Assembly: GCA_020052415.1 (NCBI GenBank)
Contig: JAGVPB010000019.1
Span: 1 to 55,467, forward strand
DNA from: Bacteroidales bacterium
Lineage (GTDB): Bacteria; Bacteroidota; Bacteroidia; Bacteroidales; JAADJA01
Length of the DNA stretch: 55,467 nt
Direction: 5' to 3'
Part shown: piece by piece, positions 19,879-27,243 of the stretch
How the letters are laid out: each line of letters opens with the position of its first letter
Position numbering within the stretch: the first letter of the stretch is position 1
The notes under the pieces: generated by a model
Told to the model about the DNA's origin: nothing
Databases searched by the model: none
Seen by the model: only the letters and a program-made list of their open reading frames with translations
Position numbers and translations under genes: made by a program

Positions 19879-21416
19879 TTCTTGCATATCTGATATTGAT
19901 TTTAATTGCCGGAGGATTGATTGCCTGGCTGGCCGGTAAATGGAACAAAGAGCTTCCACGGTTCATCGCTTTATTTGCACTTTTCACAGATTTGTTCCTG
20001 ACTGTCATGATTTATTTGCAATACAGTAACTCAGATACAAATGACTGGATGCTCGTTTATTCTGCAAGCTGGATACCTCATTTTGGCATAAGCCTGTATC
20101 TGGCGCTGGATGGACTGAGCATTCTTATGCTGCTTCTAACTTTTATTCTCGGCATTATATCGGTTTTGATTTCCTGGAAAGAAATCGATGAACATACCGG
20201 ATTCTTTCACTTTAACATTTTATGGATTCTTTCAGGAATAACAGGTGTTTTCCTTTCCCTGGACCTATTTCTGTTTTACTTTTTCTGGGAGCTGATGCTC
20301 ATACCCATGTATTTTCTGATCAGTATCTGGGGTCACACAAACAGGATTTATGCTTCTTATAAATTTTTTATTTATACGCAGGCAAGCGGATTGATCATGT
20401 TTCTGGCTATTCTGGTTCTGTATTTTATTCATGGGAAAAATACCGGGGTTTATACTTTCAGTTATCCGGAACTTATCGGAACCACCATGTCTCCTGCGAC
20501 GGCAATTCTGCTTATGCTTGGATTTCTGGTCGCATTCCTGGTTAAATTACCTGTTGTTCCGCTGCACAACTGGCTGCCCGATGCCCACACCGAAGCGCCT
20601 ACAGCAGGCAGTCTTATCCTTGCAGGATTGTTACTGAAGACCGGTGCCTACGGCTTACTCCGTTTTGTAATACCTATATTTCCTGAAGCTTCCGTGACAT
20701 TTGCTCCCTTTGGGATGCTGCTGGGAGTGATAGGGATTTTATATGGAGCCAAACTGGCCTTCGCCCAGACCGACCTGAAGCGACTCGTTGCTTATACCAG
20801 TGTCAGTCACATGGGTTTTGTGATTTTAGGTGTTTATGCTTTTAACGAACTGGCCTATCAGGGAGTGGTGATGCAAATGATCGCTCATGCCATTAGTACC
20901 GGAGCATTGTTTATCCTTGTCGGGCAATTGCAGGAGCGTATTCATACCCGCGACATCAACAGAATGGGAGGTCTATGGAAACAGGTACCTGTGATGGGAG
21001 CCATCGGACTCATCTTTTCAATGGCATCACTTGGATTGCCGGGTCTTGGAAACTTCGTGGCTGAATTTCTAACCCTGATGGGAACGTTTAAAGCCAATGT
21101 TCTGATGACATGCCTGGCAAGCCTGGGACTCGTGGGAGCCACCCTGTATTCGTTACGGATCCTGCAAAAAGTATTTTATGGAAAGGAGAGAACAGTTCAC
21201 GTCATTAAAGATTTATCTTTACGGGAGCGGATGATTGCAGGAGTGCTCATTGTTGCAATAGTGTATCTCGGACTTTTGCCACAACAGATTTTCAATACGG
21301 CTAAACCTGCATTAGCAAAATCTTTAAACTCAATTAATAATCAGAGCTCAGGGGGAAAAAATGAGAAATCCGGTACATACAATTTCGTCCCGGAACCGGT
21401 CAGCACAAACCAGTAA
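19875..21416 (+). CDS. nuoM: NADH:quinone oxidoreductase subunit M
   Basis: A 513-residue, 14-helix antiporter-like subunit. Glu in FFWELMLIPMYFLIS (helix 5) and Lys in VAFLVKLPVVPLHNWLPDAH (helix 7), followed by LLLKTGAYGLLRF, are the usual proton-path residues. The last 30 residues after the final helix are polar and serine/asparagine-rich, a tail longer than in many homologues. It overlaps nuoL by four bases; 12 bases separate it from nuoN. Confidence 0.97.
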   Translation: MILAYLILILIAGGLIAWLAGKWNKELPRFIALFALFTDLFLTVMIYLQYSNSDTNDWMLVYSASWIPHFGISLYLALDGLSILMLLLTFILGIISVLISWKEIDEHTGFFHFNILWILSGITGVFLSLDLFLFYFFWELMLIPMYFLISIWGHTNRIYASYKFFIYTQASGLIMFLAILVLYFIHGKNTGVYTFSYPELIGTTMSPATAILLMLGFLVAFLVKLPVVPLHNWLPDAHTEAPTAGSLILAGLLLKTGAYGLLRFVIPIFPEASVTFAPFGMLLGVIGILYGAKLAFAQTDLKRLVAYTSVSHMGFVILGVYAFNELAYQGVVMQMIAHAISTGALFILVGQLQERIHTRDINRMGGLWKQVPVMGAIGLIFSMASLGLPGLGNFVAEFLTLMGTFKANVLMTCLASLGLVGATLYSLRILQKVFYGKERTVHVIKDLSLRERMIAGVLIVAIVYLGLLPQQIFNTAKPALAKSLNSINNQSSGGKNEKSGTYNFVPEPVSTNQ

Positions 21417-21428
21417 AAGACACAACTT

Positions 21429-22850
21429 ATGAATCAGGCAGATTTCAGCTATCTTGTTCCCTTTATCATTATTGCCGGAGCGCCAATCCTGATGATGCTC
21501 ATTATTACCCTAACCAAAAACTTCAGGATACTCTACGGCCTTTCGCTCGGAGCAATGATACTTGCTTTCATTTCTCTCTTTTTTACCGGCAATTCGATTC
21601 CGCATCATGTAAGCTCATTGCTGGTTCTTGACCAATTCAGCGTCGTATTCATGATGGTCATCATCCTCGCAAGCCTGTTGGTGACTTTGCTTTCGTATAA
21701 CTATCTTCAATATCAGGAAAGCGAAAAGGGCGAATATCTCATCGTGCTTTTCGTGGCTGTACTCGGATCAATAATACTGGTATCTGCAACTCATTTCATT
21801 TCCTTTTTTCTCGGGATCGAAACCCTGAGCATTGCACTTTTTATCTTAATTGCTTACCGTAAAATCCACAGCCATGCCATTGAGGCTGGAGTAAAATATT
21901 TTGTGCTGGCTTCGGTTTCATCGGCATTCCTGCTTTTCGGGATGGGTTTAATTTATGCCAATACCGGAGAAATGCAATTTGAAAAAATAGCTATAGCATT
22001 GCACTCTTCCGGATTTTCAACACCGGTTTTATTAGCGGGTTTCGGGATGATGCTGGTGGGTTTGGGCTTTAAACTGGCTCTGGTTCCGTTTCATACATGG
22101 ACACCGGATGTGTATCAGGGTGCTCCCGCACCTGTTACTGCCTTCATTGCGACCATCTCCAAAGGAGCAGTAATGGCATTTTTATTAAGGTTTTTATATG
22201 AACTCGATGCCATCGGAAATAAAAAAGTAATCCTCATTATCACAATCATTTCGGTTCTTTCCATGTTTACCGGAAACTTTTTGGCACTGCGCCAGCAAAA
22301 TATAAAACGCATCCTCGCTTATTCATCCATTGCTAACCTGGGTTATTTACTTGTCACTTTACTTACAGGCAGCGACCTGGGAATCCAGGCTGCAGCATTT
22401 TATCTCATTTCTTACATCATAACTACTCTGGCAGCCTTTGGTGTTATCGGCCTCCTTTCCGGAAAAGATTATGAGGCTGAAAACCTTACAGACTATAAGG
22501 GATTGTTCTGGAAACGCCCCTGGGTGGTCGTCGTATTTACCCTTGCATTGCTTTCCCTTGCCGGAATACCAATCACTTCCGGATTTATGGCTAAATTTTA
22601 TATTGTGTTTGCAGGTGTAAATGCGAATCTCTGGCTGCTCGTGGTAAGCCTGATCCTTAACAGCGTTATCGGTTTATATTACTACCTTCGGATTATTACT
22701 ACACTCTTTACACCGGCGAACGCATTGAAATTTCCTGTTATTTCAATTCCCGGCCAACTTGTATTGTTCATCACGGCGACCGGTATTCTTTGGCTGGGTA
22801 TTTTCCCACAGTGGTTCTTTGAACTTTTTTCCGGATTTAGTGGATTTTAA
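21429..22850 (+). CDS. nuoN: NADH:quinone oxidoreductase subunit N
   Basis: A 473-residue antiporter-like subunit and the last gene of the operon. FFLGIETLSIALFIL carries the helix-5 Glu and GLGFKLALVPFHTWTPDVYQ the helix-7 Lys. Then APAPVTAFIATISKGAV with a further Lys follows. A strong terminator begins 12 bases after the stop, so the operon ends here. Confidence 0.97.
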   Translation: MNQADFSYLVPFIIIAGAPILMMLIITLTKNFRILYGLSLGAMILAFISLFFTGNSIPHHVSSLLVLDQFSVVFMMVIILASLLVTLLSYNYLQYQESEKGEYLIVLFVAVLGSIILVSATHFISFFLGIETLSIALFILIAYRKIHSHAIEAGVKYFVLASVSSAFLLFGMGLIYANTGEMQFEKIAIALHSSGFSTPVLLAGFGMMLVGLGFKLALVPFHTWTPDVYQGAPAPVTAFIATISKGAVMAFLLRFLYELDAIGNKKVILIITIISVLSMFTGNFLALRQQNIKRILAYSSIANLGYLLVTLLTGSDLGIQAAAFYLISYIITTLAAFGVIGLLSGKDYEAENLTDYKGLFWKRPWVVVVFTLALLSLAGIPITSGFMAKFYIVFAGVNANLWLLVVSLILNSVIGLYYYLRIITTLFTPANALKFPVISIPGQLVLFITATGILWLGIFPQWFFELFSGFSGF

Positions 22851-22862
22851 AAAATTCTAACA

Positions 22863-22888
22863 AAAAACCCGGTACTACCCGGGTTTTT
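22863..22888. terminator. bidirectional terminator between nuoN and the SRPBCC gene
   Basis: A perfect 10-bp inverted repeat AAAAACCCGG / CCGGGTTTTT with a 6-base loop (TACTAC). A/T runs on both sides let it serve both convergent genes. Confidence 0.85.
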
Positions 22889-22906
22889 ATTAAATCGTAA
22901 ATGGTT

Positions 22907-23905
22907 TTATTTTATGGGATAATACAAGACGGTCAGCCATTTTTCCGGATTAGGCTCAGAACCCGGATCCGTAATATATACCTCCCAGGGATCGCCGTTT
23001 TGCTCGAACTTATTATCTCCAACGTACAGCATCAGTTTCTCCCATGAATATCCTGATGTGGAATAATCACCCCAGTGTTCTACAGATGCAGCTTTCCCTT
23101 TATAAGTATTCATAAACCGTATATCTCCGTCACCCGTAACTTTTGTCCCAACGGGGATTGCACAATCATAGACAAATTTTGAAGTGTCTTCCCACTGATA
23201 CCAAATGGCAAACGGTGTTCCCGACATCTGAGCACCTTTGGTACCCATATAATCAATTAGTTTTCCAAAACTTATGCCCATCATTTGTGACATATCCTGC
23301 ACGCCGGATTCAACCTTTACTGCAAGAGCCATCATGCTGTTTACTTCTGTAACAGTAATATCTCCGGTTTTATATTTTGGTTTTGGTACCATATCTTTTG
23401 TTAATTCATTCAGGGTAACCAATCCTTTTTCATAGCTCTTACCGACCTCCGGAACGATAATAATGCTCGAAATCCACCTTCCGACAGGATAAGAGGCATC
23501 GCCTTTAAATGTCCATGTTACCTTAGTGCCTTCATCGGTCGGCTCAAATGTCCATGTGCACAAAACAGTTTCGGTTCCCATAAATAAAAGTTCTGTTTTT
23601 ATAAATTCATTTTCAGTCGTTTCGACAATGGTTTGGCTCGATGTTCCACCTTCATCATCCCAAAGACTCTTTGCTCCGACACCACACTCCGGGCCTTCAA
23701 ATCGTTCGTTAACGGCGTATTCAACCCAGGGACTCCATGATCTCCAGTTTTTTAAACAGTTGACTTGTTCATAAATTACTTCGGGTTGGGCTTTCATTAC
23801 AAGTGATCGTTCAAGATTAGCTTCACTTGCCATAAATAATGGCGGAATCAAAATAACGCCAAGTATGATCACCAGGACAATAATGATAATTTTTAATGCT
23901 TTCAT
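22907..23905 (-). CDS. SRPBCC-type ligand-binding protein fused to a GyrI-like effector-binding domain
   Basis: A 332-residue protein with an N-terminal membrane helix (residues 4-26). A START/polyketide-cyclase-like SRPBCC domain follows (about 30-175), recognised by LVMKAQPEVIYEQV, WRSWSPW and TWTFEPTDEGTKVTWTFKG. The second domain is GyrI/AraC-effector-like (about 182-332), with MALAVKVESG and FAIWYQWED. Both domains are hydrophobic-ligand pockets in other proteins, so this is probably an anchored sensor or carrier; the ligand is unknown. It is convergent with nuoN and transcribed alone. A minus-strand TAATTTTG at 23932-23939 could be its -7 box. Confidence 0.8.
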   Translation of the reverse strand: MKALKIIIIVLVIILGVILIPPLFMASEANLERSLVMKAQPEVIYEQVNCLKNWRSWSPWVEYAVNERFEGPECGVGAKSLWDDEGGTSSQTIVETTENEFIKTELLFMGTETVLCTWTFEPTDEGTKVTWTFKGDASYPVGRWISSIIIVPEVGKSYEKGLVTLNELTKDMVPKPKYKTGDITVTEVNSMMALAVKVESGVQDMSQMMGISFGKLIDYMGTKGAQMSGTPFAIWYQWEDTSKFVYDCAIPVGTKVTGDGDIRFMNTYKGKAASVEHWGDYSTSGYSWEKLMLYVGDNKFEQNGDPWEVYITDPGSEPNPEKWLTVLYYPIK

Positions 23906-23931
23906 GTGTTATATTTTTAAAGTTAGTATTA

Positions 23932-23939
23932 CAAAATTA
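23932..23939 (-). promoter_or_regulatory. possible -7 box of the SRPBCC gene
   Basis: Minus-strand TAATTTTG matches TAnnTTTG, 27 bases before the start codon. No -33 match was found. Confidence 0.3.
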
Positions 23940-24071
23940 AATATTTAAATGACTTGCAGTTGTTAATATTTTGTTATCGTAAAACTCCCGTAAATCCCTG
24001 AAATCTTTTATAATTTAAAAAATGATGAGAAAGTGAAATTACGTATTATTAAACCATATTCTCACACAATA

Positions 24072-24098
24072 AGGGGCCATTCATTCGAAATGGTCCCT
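24072..24098 (-). terminator. hairpin downstream of the small barrel-protein gene
   Basis: A 10-bp stem (AGGGGCCATT / AATGGTCCCT, one G-T pair) with a 7-base loop, 33 bases past the stop of the gene at 24131. The T run after it on the minus strand is weak, so it may be a processing or stability hairpin. The remainder of the 23906-24130 gap shows nothing else. Confidence 0.5.
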
Positions 24099-24130
24099 CC
24101 GGATAAATTTAATACAAATTAACGCCGGGA

Positions 24131-24442
24131 TTACCCCCATTTTTTAACCGCTGCCTGTATAGAATCGCCGGCTGAGCCAAGGTCATGAGGGGTCATAACC
24201 GGAACAAAATCAATTTCGGCGTTCAGCCACATAAAAAATGGTTCGGCAATGGCTGGCATTTGGGATGCATCATTCATATTGATAACAACATAAGCTCCGC
24301 GGCAACCGTCAATTGTCGTAAAATATGCTGCTTCAGCTTTCACTTCTGCAAGTACCTGTTGCATTTTCACCCCAAACTGCGGATCCCTGATATTTTCATT
24401 TCCCCGTTCATTTGGCATTTTGATTTTCATAAGATATTTCAT
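24131..24442 (-). CDS. small dimeric alpha/beta-barrel-like protein, function unknown
   Basis: A 103-residue soluble protein. The layout strand-helix-strand (MKYLMKIKMP, then CRGAYVVINMND), followed by AIAEPFFMWLNAEIDFVPVMTP, resembles DUF3303-like or other ferredoxin-like dimeric barrel proteins. No catalytic residues can be assigned. It is divergent from the perR-like gene with 176 bases between, so the operator-like inverted repeat there might affect both. Confidence 0.6.
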   Translation of the reverse strand: MKYLMKIKMPNERGNENIRDPQFGVKMQQVLAEVKAEAAYFTTIDGCRGAYVVINMNDASQMPAIAEPFFMWLNAEIDFVPVMTPHDLGSAGDSIQAAVKKWG

Positions 24443-24566
24443 GATTACTTCATTTTATTTATAAATAAAAAATTAAACAACTCCTCAATATTAAAGTTTA
24501 GAATTTCACATTGTTTTAACAATATAATTTAACCTTTTTTTTTGAAAATCCAAAACAATCTATGCC

Positions 24567-24574
24567 TAATTTTG
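24567..24574 (+). promoter_or_regulatory. probable -7 box of the perR-katA-bfr unit
   Basis: TAATTTTG matches the -7 consensus; TTTG at 24541-24544 is a possible -33 box, spaced 22 bases. The predicted start of transcription would lie just upstream of the inverted repeat at 24591. Confidence 0.45.
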
Positions 24575-24590
24575 TTTTTTCTTATTTAAG

Positions 24591-24614
24591 AATTATTCTC
24601 AACTAAGAATAATT
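24591..24614. promoter_or_regulatory. perfect inverted repeat, candidate Fur/PerR operator
   Basis: AATTATTCT and AGAATAATT form a perfect 9-bp inverted repeat around a 6-base spacer (CAACTA). It ends four bases before the start codon of the perR-like gene and lies downstream of the -7 box. The AT-rich half sites resemble PerR/Fur boxes, which suggests autoregulation of the regulator and its downstream catalase gene. Confidence 0.5.
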
Positions 24615-24618
24615 AATT

Positions 24619-25035
24619 ATGGATATTGCTTATTTAAGAAAAATACTTATTGAAAAAGGTCTGAAAATTACACCCCAGCGACTCATTGTCCTTGAAGCTG
24701 TGAAGACTTTGAATAATCATCCGACTGCTGATAATGTGATGGTTTATATTAAAAACAATCATCCGAACATTGCTATCGGCACCATTTATAACATTCTCGA
24801 TACCTTTGTGGAATTTGGAATATTGCGGAAAGTCAATACCGAAAAAGATATTATGCGATATGACCCGATTCTTGAGAACCATCATCATCTGTACAGTGGC
24901 GACTCAAATCGTATAGAGGATTACTTTGACAACGATTTGGACCTGTTTCTGAAAAAATATTTTACTAAAAAAAATATTCCGGGTTTTGAGATTGAAAACA
25001 TTAAATTACAGATAAAAGGTAAATTCAAACCTTAA
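24619..25035 (+). CDS. perR: PerR-like peroxide-sensing repressor of the Fur family, without structural-zinc cysteines
   Basis: A 138-residue winged-helix regulator (KITPQRLIVLEAV, then IGTIYNILDTF in the recognition region). Aligned to B. subtilis PerR with a constant offset of three, the regulatory metal ligands His37, Asp85, His91, His93 and Asp104 are present as His34, Asp82, His88, His90 and Asp101. Asp at the last position is the residue linked to peroxide sensing rather than iron sensing. The structural zinc cysteines (96, 99, 136, 139) are missing: Ser93 and Ser96 replace the first pair, and the protein ends where the second pair would be. It contains no Cys at all. It is followed after 17 bases by catalase, which fits a peroxide regulon. 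Confidence 0.85.
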   Translation: MDIAYLRKILIEKGLKITPQRLIVLEAVKTLNNHPTADNVMVYIKNNHPNIAIGTIYNILDTFVEFGILRKVNTEKDIMRYDPILENHHHLYSGDSNRIEDYFDNDLDLFLKKYFTKKNIPGFEIENIKLQIKGKFKP

Positions 25036-25052
25036 CCGCTAAAACTTACAAT

Positions 25053-26519
25053 ATGGCAAAGAAAAAACTAACTACGGCATCCGGTATCCCTTATACTGAA
25101 AATGAGAACAGTATGACCGTCGGGCCACAGGGACCGATATTGCTTCAGGATTTTATTCTTCACGAAAAAATGGCACACTTTAACCGGGAACGGATTCCTG
25201 AACGGGTAGTCCACGCAAAGGGAACAGGCGCTTTCGGTAAATTTACAGTAACGCATGATATTACAAAATACACCAAGGCTAAACTTTTAAGTAAAATCGG
25301 AAACGAGTGTCGTGTTTTTGTAAGGTTTTCGACTGTGGGCGGCGAAAAAGGCAGCGCCGACACCGAACGCGATCCGCGAGGGTTCGCCATGAAATTCTAT
25401 ACTGAAGATGGAAACTGGGATTTAGTCGGAAATAATACCCCGGTTTTCTTTATAAAGGATCCGAAAAAATTCGGCGATTTTATTCACACTCAAAAAAGGG
25501 ATCCAAGAACAAATTTAAAGAGCCCGACAATGATGTGGGATTTCTGGAGCCTTAATCCTGAAAGCCTTCACCAGGTGATGATCCTTTTCAGCGACAGGGG
25601 AACACCATACAGCTACAGACATGTTAATGGTTACGGAAGTCACACCTTTTCGCTTATCAACGCCAAAAATGAACGGATATGGGTGAAGTTTCATGTAAAA
25701 ACCTTGCAGGGAATTAAAACATTTACAGGGCCGGAAGCTGAAGCGATGAAAGCGAAGGATATGGATTGGGCGCAGCGGGACCTGGTGGAAGCCATCGAAA
25801 GAAAAGAATTTCCTAAGTGGGTTATGAAAATCCAGACAATGACTAATGAGCAGGCTAAAAAGTTCCGGTGGAATCCGTTCGACCTGACTAAAATATGGCC
25901 GCACACGGAATTCCCTTTGATAGATGTGGGTATTATGGAACTGAATGAAATACCGTCGAATTATTTCAGGGACGTTGAACAATCGGCCTTTGAACCGGCT
26001 CATGTGGTGGACGGAATAGGCTATTCGTATGATAAGATGCTTCAGGGAAGACTCCTCTCCTACCCCGATACCCATCGTTATCGCCTGGGTGTGAACTATG
26101 AACAGATCCCTGTAAACCGGCCAATAAACCAGGTTAACAATTACGAAAGAGACGGCCACATGCGCGTTGACAGTAACGGAGATGATAAACCCAATTATTC
26201 TCCCAATAGCTTCGATGATATTGCTGCCGACGAAAGCTACAAAGCGCCGGCACAGAAACTGGATTCCGATATGGCTTACTGGTTCGACCGGAATGAAAAT
26301 GATGATGATCATTTTACGCAACCCGGCTGGCTTTTCAGAAAAGTGATGACGGACGATCAAAGACAAAATACAATTCATAACTTTGTAAGCTCGATGAGCA
26401 AGATAGGTACTCATAAAAGGGAAGAGATTATAAACAGGCAACTGGGTTATTTTTACAAGGCCGACATTGAATTGGCGCTGAAAGTTGCCGAAGGACTCGG
26501 TATTGATTTTAAACCGTAA
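25053..26519 (+). CDS. katA: monofunctional haem catalase
   Basis: A 488-residue small-subunit (clade 3-type) catalase that converts hydrogen peroxide to water and oxygen. The distal His lies in RVVHAKGTGAFG (about residue 54), the distal Asn in VGNNTPVFFIKDP, and the haem-binding Tyr in RLLSYPDTHRYRLG. No signal peptide is present, so it is cytosolic. It stands between the perR-like gene (17 bases) and bacterioferritin (17 bases), forming a three-gene unit that removes peroxide and stores iron. Confidence 0.97.
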   Translation: MAKKKLTTASGIPYTENENSMTVGPQGPILLQDFILHEKMAHFNRERIPERVVHAKGTGAFGKFTVTHDITKYTKAKLLSKIGNECRVFVRFSTVGGEKGSADTERDPRGFAMKFYTEDGNWDLVGNNTPVFFIKDPKKFGDFIHTQKRDPRTNLKSPTMMWDFWSLNPESLHQVMILFSDRGTPYSYRHVNGYGSHTFSLINAKNERIWVKFHVKTLQGIKTFTGPEAEAMKAKDMDWAQRDLVEAIERKEFPKWVMKIQTMTNEQAKKFRWNPFDLTKIWPHTEFPLIDVGIMELNEIPSNYFRDVEQSAFEPAHVVDGIGYSYDKMLQGRLLSYPDTHRYRLGVNYEQIPVNRPINQVNNYERDGHMRVDSNGDDKPNYSPNSFDDIAADESYKAPAQKLDSDMAYWFDRNENDDDHFTQPGWLFRKVMTDDQRQNTIHNFVSSMSKIGTHKREEIINRQLGYFYKADIELALKVAEGLGIDFKP

Positions 26520-26536
26520 TATTAAAAATAAACATT

Positions 26537-27037
26537 ATGAAAGAAAAAAGTATTGAACTATTAAACAAGGCCGTTGGTGACGAACTGGCGGCAGTACATC
26601 AGTATATGTACTTTCATTTTCGTTGCGATGATATGGGTTACGACCTGCTTGCAGGCCTTTTCAAAAGGACTGCCATCGAAGAGATGCTGCATATCGAAAA
26701 CCTTGCGGATCGTATTTTATTCCTGAAAGGAGAAGTTGAACTGAAAGCCAGCGTTGAGGTTAAGAAATTACACGAGGTTAAGGAAATGCTGATGATGGGT
26801 CGAAAAATGGAAGAAGAAAGCGCCAGGGATTACAACCTGTGGGCTAACGAGTGTGCCCAGAACGCGGATTCCGCATCTAAAAAAATCTTCGAAGCCCTCG
26901 TGGCTGACGAAGAACGACATTTCGACCAATACGACACTGAAATGGATAACCTCGAAAAGTTCGGAGATAAGTATCTTGCACTTCAATCTATTGAGAGGAG
27001 CAAAAACGTACAGGCACGGACGGCAGCATCCGCTTAA
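26537..27037 (+). CDS. bfr: bacterioferritin-like iron-storage protein
   Basis: A 166-residue four-helix ferritin-like protein. Di-iron ligands are visible: Glu in DELAAVHQYMY (helix A), ExxH in EEMLHIE (helix B), a Glu in helix C (KMEEESARDY) and ExxH in DEERHFDQY (helix D). The Met in EEMLHIE matches the haem-ligand Met of bacterioferritins. About eight residues longer at the C-terminus than E. coli Bfr, with an Ala/Ser/Arg tail. It probably oxidises and stores iron using peroxide. It is the last gene of the perR-katA unit, closed by a terminator. Confidence 0.88.
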   Translation: MKEKSIELLNKAVGDELAAVHQYMYFHFRCDDMGYDLLAGLFKRTAIEEMLHIENLADRILFLKGEVELKASVEVKKLHEVKEMLMMGRKMEEESARDYNLWANECAQNADSASKKIFEALVADEERHFDQYDTEMDNLEKFGDKYLALQSIERSKNVQARTAASA

Positions 27038-27069
27038 TACAAACGAGATGCTTATTACAAACTTAAACT

Positions 27070-27100
27070 AAAGCCGCTTGATTTTGACCGGGCGGTTTTT
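27070..27100 (+). terminator. terminator after bacterioferritin
   Basis: AAAGCCGC pairs with GCGGTTTT (one G-T pair) and is followed by T residues, about 33 bases past the stop. Confidence 0.65.
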
Positions 27101-27198
27101 CTGTTTCTTGTATATAATCCCTATTTGAAAAAATTAACTAATAGGGTCAAACAAAAACCAACCTGAAACATAAAACTTTAAACATTAAACCTATTTTC

Positions 27199-27206
27199 TA
27201 TATTTG
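27199..27206 (+). promoter_or_regulatory. -7 box of the pta gene
   Basis: TATATTTG followed by CAGCC is a consensus Bacteroidota -7 box with the TTTGC extension, 38 bases before the start codon. Confidence 0.55.
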
Positions 27207-27243
27207 CAGCCGTCAAAGATTAAAAATGAGAGGTTATTGATTC

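Noticed and set aside
25515-26441. A 308-codon open frame on the minus strand inside the catalase gene
   Set aside because: It is antisense to a full-length, motif-complete catalase, has no family features, and is a by-product of codon bias.
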